DNA from: Streptomyces longispororuber
GTDB taxonomy: Bacteria; Actinomycetota; Actinomycetes; Streptomycetales; Streptomycetaceae
Direction: 5' to 3'
DNA length: 61,792 nucleotides
Assembly (NCBI RefSeq): GCF_014656095.1
Contig: NZ_BNBT01000035.1
Span: forward strand, 1-61,792
Below the pieces are notes generated by a model. It ran no database searches, was not told the origin of the DNA, and saw only the letters and a program-made list of their open reading frames with translations. The position numbers and the translations under genes are program-made. Below are positions 58,185-61,792 of the stretch, piece after piece; positions within the stretch are counted from its first letter, which is position 1, and every line of letters starts with the position of its first letter.

Positions 58185-58730
58185 ATGACGACAACCGAAC
58201 TTCCCGTGCCCCGCTGGGCGGAGCGCGTGGCCCAGGTGATTCCGCTGATCCTGCTCCCCCAGTGCGTCTGGCGACTGCCGTTCGCCTTCGGCTTCGACAT
58301 GGGTACCGGCACGGGCTCGATCGGCAGCCTGTGGATCTCCGTACCGTACGTCTTCACACTGAGCCTGCTCACCGAGGCGCTCGCACTGCTGTCGTTCGGG
58401 CTCGTGCGCGGCTGGGGCGAGGTGGCGCCCGCCTGGGTGCCGCTGGTCGGCGGGCGGCGGCTGCACCCGGCCGTCGCCCTGGTCCCCGCGGTGGCCGGCG
58501 GGCTCGGTGCGACCCTGCTGTTCGGGCCCTTCACCCTGGGCGCGCTGGGCCTCGGCTTCTCCTTCGACCAGTTCGACAGCGGGGCCTGGGAGCTGCTGTT
58601 CCGGGTGTGCGTGCTGCCCGTGGGGCTGTGGGGACCGCTGGTGCTGGTGCTTGCGGCGCACTACGGCATACGCCGCCGCCGTACCGCGGCCCGGGTGCCC
58701 GGCCCGGCGGCGGGGACGGCCGCCCGCTAG
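58185..58730 (+). CDS. Four-span membrane protein of unknown function
   Basis: A 181-aa integral membrane protein. Hydrophobic helices fall near residues 17-36, 48-72, 92-118 and 134-160, with a Gly-rich stretch (GPFTLGALGLGFSF) between the last two and a basic Arg-rich tail. The N-terminal VPRWAERVAQVIPL segment recurs in similar Streptomyces membrane proteins, but no named family was recognised. It is convergent with the ABC permease gene, with 2 bp between stops. Confidence 0.7.
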   Translation: MTTTELPVPRWAERVAQVIPLILLPQCVWRLPFAFGFDMGTGTGSIGSLWISVPYVFTLSLLTEALALLSFGLVRGWGEVAPAWVPLVGGRRLHPAVALVPAVAGGLGATLLFGPFTLGALGLGFSFDQFDSGAWELLFRVCVLPVGLWGPLVLVLAAHYGIRRRRTAARVPGPAAGTAAR

Positions 58731-58732
58731 CC

Positions 58733-59587
58733 TCACCCCACCCGCTGCAAGGCCTTGTCGCGGCGGGCGGCCAGGGCGGAGCCCGACTCCCGGCGTGCCG
58801 TCCGGCGCAGCACGGCCGGCGCGAGCAGCAGCCCGAGGACGGCCCAGAGGCCGAGGACGCCGACGGTCTCCAGATGGCGCCAGGACTCATCGATCTCCAC
58901 GGCGGCGGCACTGTCGGGCAGCAGGGCCGAGCGCATGCCGAGGCCGAGCCAGTAGACCGGGAAGACCTGGGCGATCCACCCCACCCAGTCCGGCAGGGAC
59001 GTCACCGGGTAGAAGATGCCCGAGACGCCGATCATCGCGAGGATCGGCAGCGTGAGCAGGCCTTGGGCGCGGGTGCTGGCGAACAGCGACCCCAGGACCG
59101 CGCCGATCGGCAGCGTCGCCACCAGACCGAGCGCCAGCACCCAGGCCAGGGTGGACCAGGAGCCGAGGCTGCCGACGGCCAGGCCCGGGACGATGAGCAG
59201 GCCGGGAACCAGGAAGATCGCCAAGTCGGCGACCAGGCCCCCGGACACCGAGACGATCTTCCCGACGAGGTGGGCCTGGGTGCCGCCCGGGGTGGCCTTG
59301 GCGCGGAGCAGGGTGCCGTCCTCACGGTCGGCCGTGAGGAGCTGGCTCATGGTCACCATCGCCATCGCGGCGTTCATGCCGAGGATGCCCGGCAGCACCA
59401 GGGTGCCGAGCTCGAACGAGCCGTCCCCGAACGGGACGTCCCGCAGCAGGTACGTGACGACGAGCATCAGCACCGGCCAGAAGAAGTGGTTGAAGAGATC
59501 GGCACCGTTGGTGAAGGACTGGCGCAGCTCGATGACACCGCGCTGCCACCCGGCCCGCAGGACCGTCCTGTTCACCGCCCCGTTCAT
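58733..59587 (-). CDS. ABC-2 type exporter permease (DrrB-like)
   Basis: A 284-aa permease with six helices and the ABC-2 layout: an amphipathic N-terminus, NHFFWPVLMLVVTYLLRD, the large loop with EDGTLLRAKATPGG, and the conserved FYPVTSLPDWV near 192 before the last helices. It forms the membrane part of an exporter with the ATPase encoded immediately upstream; its ATG overlaps the ATPase stop by 4 bp. Substrates of such pairs are drugs or lipids. Confidence 0.88.
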   Translation of the reverse strand: MNGAVNRTVLRAGWQRGVIELRQSFTNGADLFNHFFWPVLMLVVTYLLRDVPFGDGSFELGTLVLPGILGMNAAMAMVTMSQLLTADREDGTLLRAKATPGGTQAHLVGKIVSVSGGLVADLAIFLVPGLLIVPGLAVGSLGSWSTLAWVLALGLVATLPIGAVLGSLFASTRAQGLLTLPILAMIGVSGIFYPVTSLPDWVGWIAQVFPVYWLGLGMRSALLPDSAAAVEIDESWRHLETVGVLGLWAVLGLLLAPAVLRRTARRESGSALAARRDKALQRVG

Positions 59588-60567
59588 CGCCGCGCCCCTT
59601 CCTCCGCCACGCCTTCCTCGGCCGCCCCTTCCTCGGCCGTCGCGGCGACCGCTCCGGCCACCGGCCGGCCCGTGTGCGCCGCGCTCCGCTGCCCCACCAG
59701 GGCGAGGTAGGTGTCCTCCAGCGTGGCCTTGCGGACCTCCAAGTCGCTGACGGCGTCGCCGTACCGCTGGAACAGGCCGAAGGCGAACCGGGTGGAGTCC
59801 CGGGTGCGCCGTACGTGCCGCCGCCCCTCGTGGGTCCAGCGGACCTCGTCCTCGCCGACGATCCGCTCGGCGAGGTGCGCCACCGAGCCGTCCGCGACGA
59901 TCCGGCCGTCGCTGAGGACGACGATGCGGTCCGCGAGCTGCTGCGCCTCGTGCAGGTCGTGCGTGGTCAGCACGATCGTCGGCCGCCACTCCTCGGCGAG
60001 GCCAGCGACCAGGCCGTGGAACGCGCGCCGGGCGACCGGGTCGAGCCCGGCGGTGGGCTCGTCGAGGAAGAGCAGCTCGGGCCGGCCGACGAGGCCGACC
60101 GCCACGTCGAGCCTGCGCCGCTGGCCGCCGGAGAGCGTCCGGACCTTGGCGTGCGCCTGCGCGGTCAGGCCGACGGCGGCGACGAGCCGGTCCGGGTCCC
60201 AGGGCCGCGGGACGCGGGCGGTGGCGTAGCACCCGTAGTACATGCCAAGGTGGGCGAGGAGTTCGCGGACGCGCCAGCGCCCGTGGTCGCGCCACGACTG
60301 GAGCACGACGCCCACCCGGGCCCGCCAGGCGTCGCCCCCGTGCGCGGGGTCGGTGCCGAGCACCTGGACCCGGCCGCCCGACCGCGTCCGGAAGCCCTCC
60401 AGGATCTCCATCGTGGTGGTCTTGCCCGCGCCGTTCGGCCCCAGCAGGCACACGACCTCGCCCTGCCGCACCTGGAAGGTGACGCCCTTCAGCACCTCGG
60501 TCGTGCCGTAGCGCATCCGAAGGTCCTCGACGTCGAGCACCACGCGGTCCTCAGCATTCCGTGTCAT
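59584..60567 (-). CDS. ABC exporter ATP-binding protein (DrrA-like)
   Basis: A 327-aa ATPase. Walker A is GPNGAGKTTT at 43-52, the signature LSGGQRRRL near 145, Walker B LLFLDEPTAGLDP near 165 and the switch His in TTHDLHEAQ near 198. A DrrA-type C-terminal extension follows, ending in a low-complexity EEGAAEEG tail. It powers the permease encoded by the overlapping next gene. Upstream, on the same strand, lie a DUF4097 protein and a ribbon-helix-helix protein, a grouping often seen with stress-type exporters. Confidence 0.9.
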   Translation of the reverse strand: MTRNAEDRVVLDVEDLRMRYGTTEVLKGVTFQVRQGEVVCLLGPNGAGKTTTMEILEGFRTRSGGRVQVLGTDPAHGGDAWRARVGVVLQSWRDHGRWRVRELLAHLGMYYGCYATARVPRPWDPDRLVAAVGLTAQAHAKVRTLSGGQRRRLDVAVGLVGRPELLFLDEPTAGLDPVARRAFHGLVAGLAEEWRPTIVLTTHDLHEAQQLADRIVVLSDGRIVADGSVAHLAERIVGEDEVRWTHEGRRHVRRTRDSTRFAFGLFQRYGDAVSDLEVRKATLEDTYLALVGQRSAAHTGRPVAGAVAATAEEGAAEEGVAEEGARR

Positions 60568-60667
60568 AACCTGTTCCCGGTTTCTGCGTCAGGTTTCCAA
60601 GGTCCCCGGGGTCCCCGCGTCAGGTGTCCGCACCAGGTCCGCGCACCGCATCTCCGCGGTCCTCGCG

Positions 60668-61531
60668 TCAGGAGCGGTCGACGGAGACGGACCCGTTGTA
60701 GGTGCGGACGCGTACGTGGACGACATCGTCGGTCTCGTGCGGGCCCTCGACGGGCCTCAGGGAGTGCCGTACGACGCCCGTCAGCGTGCTGACGTCGAGC
60801 TTGGCCGCGGTGCCTTCGCGGACGCCGATCTCCACCTGGCCGAACGACGCGGTGACCACGACGGTGCCGCGGACGACCTCGGCGAGCCGCACCGTGCCGT
60901 GCGCGGTCTTGACCTCGACGTCGCTCTGCGCGCGCAGGACGTGGAAGTCGCCGCTCACCCCGGACAGGCGCAGCTTGCCGGTGGCGTCCCCGACACTGAC
61001 CAGGCCGTCGTCGTTGCCGATCTGGGCCGAGCCGTCGACGACGTCGACGCGCACCTGGCCCGAGCCGTTGGCGATGCGGACGCGGCCGACCGCGCGGGCG
61101 ACGCCGATGACGCCGCTCCCCGTGGTCAGGCGCAGCGGGCCCGCCTCGTCCAGTTCGATGTCGCCGCGCCCGGCCTCGAAGCGGCACTCGCCGAGCCGTC
61201 CGTCGCCGCGCAGGACCACCGTGGCGGCGGTGCCCTGGAGGGCGGAGCCCTCGGGCAGTTCGATGAGCACGTCGACGGAGCCGGTGCCGGTGCCCGTACG
61301 GCGCGACGTTCTGGCCCAGGCGCGCGCCTGCGGCGGTGACGTGATGTCCAGCCGTCCCTCGGAGAACGCCACGTGGGCCTCGTCGGCCGCGCGTACGTCC
61401 CGGGGGTCGGAGCCGTCCGTCGGGCGGACCTCGACCACCGTGACCTCCCGTGGGGCGGCCCTGACGGTGACGGACCCCTCGGCGATCCTCAGTTTGGCCG
61501 AGATGGGCGCGGGGGTGGGGAACGTGGGCAT
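60668..61531 (-). CDS. DUF4097 family beta-helix protein
   Basis: A 287-aa protein made of repeated short beta-strands with a period of about 20-22 residues (for example RIANGSGQVRVDVV, QIGNDDGLVSVGDATGKLRL), the DUF4097/adhesin-like beta-solenoid. There is no signal peptide, so in this family the protein is cytosolic despite the adhesin label. ATG 61531 has AGGAAGG 6 nt upstream. It lies 100 bp before the ABC ATPase gene on the same strand and is probably part of that unit. Confidence 0.83.
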   Translation of the reverse strand: MPTFPTPAPISAKLRIAEGSVTVRAAPREVTVVEVRPTDGSDPRDVRAADEAHVAFSEGRLDITSPPQARAWARTSRRTGTGTGSVDVLIELPEGSALQGTAATVVLRGDGRLGECRFEAGRGDIELDEAGPLRLTTGSGVIGVARAVGRVRIANGSGQVRVDVVDGSAQIGNDDGLVSVGDATGKLRLSGVSGDFHVLRAQSDVEVKTAHGTVRLAEVVRGTVVVTASFGQVEIGVREGTAAKLDVSTLTGVVRHSLRPVEGPHETDDVVHVRVRTYNGSVSVDRS

Positions 61532-61566
61532 ACCGGCCTTCCTGTCGAGGCGCTGGCGGGGCCGCG

Positions 61567-61792
61567 CTACCGCGCCCGCCCCTTGTCGTGCCGATCGGCC
61601 GGGGCCCCGCGCGGGTCCGGCTCGGCCGGGCCGCCGAGCGTCGCGGTGACCGCCCGGCTCAGCCACGCGTTCAGGGTCAGGCCCTCCCGCTCGGCGGCGG
61701 CTTCCATCCGGGCCTTGAGGTGGGCGGGCGGGCGGAAGTTGATGCGCGCCGCCGTGCCCCGCTCCTCGGCGGCCGGCGCCGGCGCGGCCCCG
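61567..61792 (-). CDS. Partial ribbon-helix-helix (HicB/Arc-like) protein
   Basis: The C-terminal 74 codons of a gene that starts beyond the window. The core RINFRPPAHLKARMEAAAER, then EGLTLNAWLSRAV is a ribbon-helix-helix DNA-binding fold of the type found in HicB-like antitoxins and pseudo-antitoxin regulators. A polar tail (RGAPADRHDKGRAR) follows. It lies 35 bp before the DUF4097 gene and may regulate the DUF4097-ABC unit. Confidence 0.78.
   Translation of the reverse strand, partial: GAAPAPAAEERGTAARINFRPPAHLKARMEAAAEREGLTLNAWLSRAVTATLGGPAEPDPRGAPADRHDKGRAR

Noticed and set aside
61567..61792. Complete toxin-antitoxin pair at the right edge
   Set aside because: Only the C-terminal part of a ribbon-helix-helix protein is in the window, and the next gene on the same strand is a DUF4097 protein, not a toxin.

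Overview
The window is chromosomal DNA of a Streptomyces or very close relative. It has extreme GC content, almost exclusively G or C at third codon positions, frequent GTG starts, WhiJ/DUF397 and MmyB-type regulators, two SigJ-like ECF sigma factors, a GH46 chitosanase and the full purine-to-glyoxylate catabolic set. About 65 genes are supported. No rRNA, tRNA, CRISPR array, transposase or prophage was seen.

Layout. 1-3.1 kb: DUF5955 gene, a MobA-like nucleotidyltransferase and malate synthase aceB. 3.1-10.1 kb: a membrane-anchored STAND ATPase with WD40 repeats, a HipA-like kinase, and a two-gene operon for secreted proteins (VWA protein plus partner). 10.1-13.1 kb: HxlR regulator divergent from an alanine-type aminotransferase, then galE. 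13.3-17.8 kb: an unusual operon of SDR, Old-Yellow-Enzyme, methylglyoxal synthase and NudC, facing an MmyB-type regulator. 18.1-21 kb: C39-like protein and an ECF41 sigma module (DoxX, AhpD-like protein, SigJ-like sigma) with three recognisable ECF41 promoters. 21.1-25.9 kb: a secreted Rhs/YD-repeat protein followed by five tiny membrane proteins, lower in GC than the flanks and carrying TTA codons. 26-34.5 kb: flavin monooxygenase, thioesterase, aldo/keto reductase, VOC protein, a second SigJ module and a LuxR-type regulator. 34.3-36.1 kb: a WhiJ-like trio (anti-sigma-type ATPase, Scr1-type XRE regulator, DUF397 protein). 36-46.5 kb: serine protease, MOSC protein, epoxide-hydrolase-like enzyme, HxlR and TetR regulators with a Cmx-type exporter, acetyltransferase, GH89 enzyme, DUF4360 protein and chitosanase. 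46.6-57.7 kb: purine catabolism. 58.2 kb to the end: membrane protein, ABC exporter, DUF4097 protein and a partial ribbon-helix-helix protein.

How genes work together. The leftward operon uraD-uraH-uricase-permease-8-oxoguanine deaminase-permease imports and oxidises purines. Catalase removes uricase-derived peroxide. Hydroxypyruvate isomerase and tartronate semialdehyde reductase, together with malate synthase about 50 kb away, consume the glyoxylate. The aceB, uraD and catalase promoters carry the same palindrome fused to the -35 box. aceB and hyi share a second palindrome. This points to one regulon controlled by two regulators.

Best candidates for an undescribed system are (1) the bldA-dependent Rhs plus small-membrane-protein island and (2) the methylglyoxal synthase operon. 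Starts were chosen from Shine-Dalgarno position, family length and promoter position. All promoter and operator calls were made by eye.
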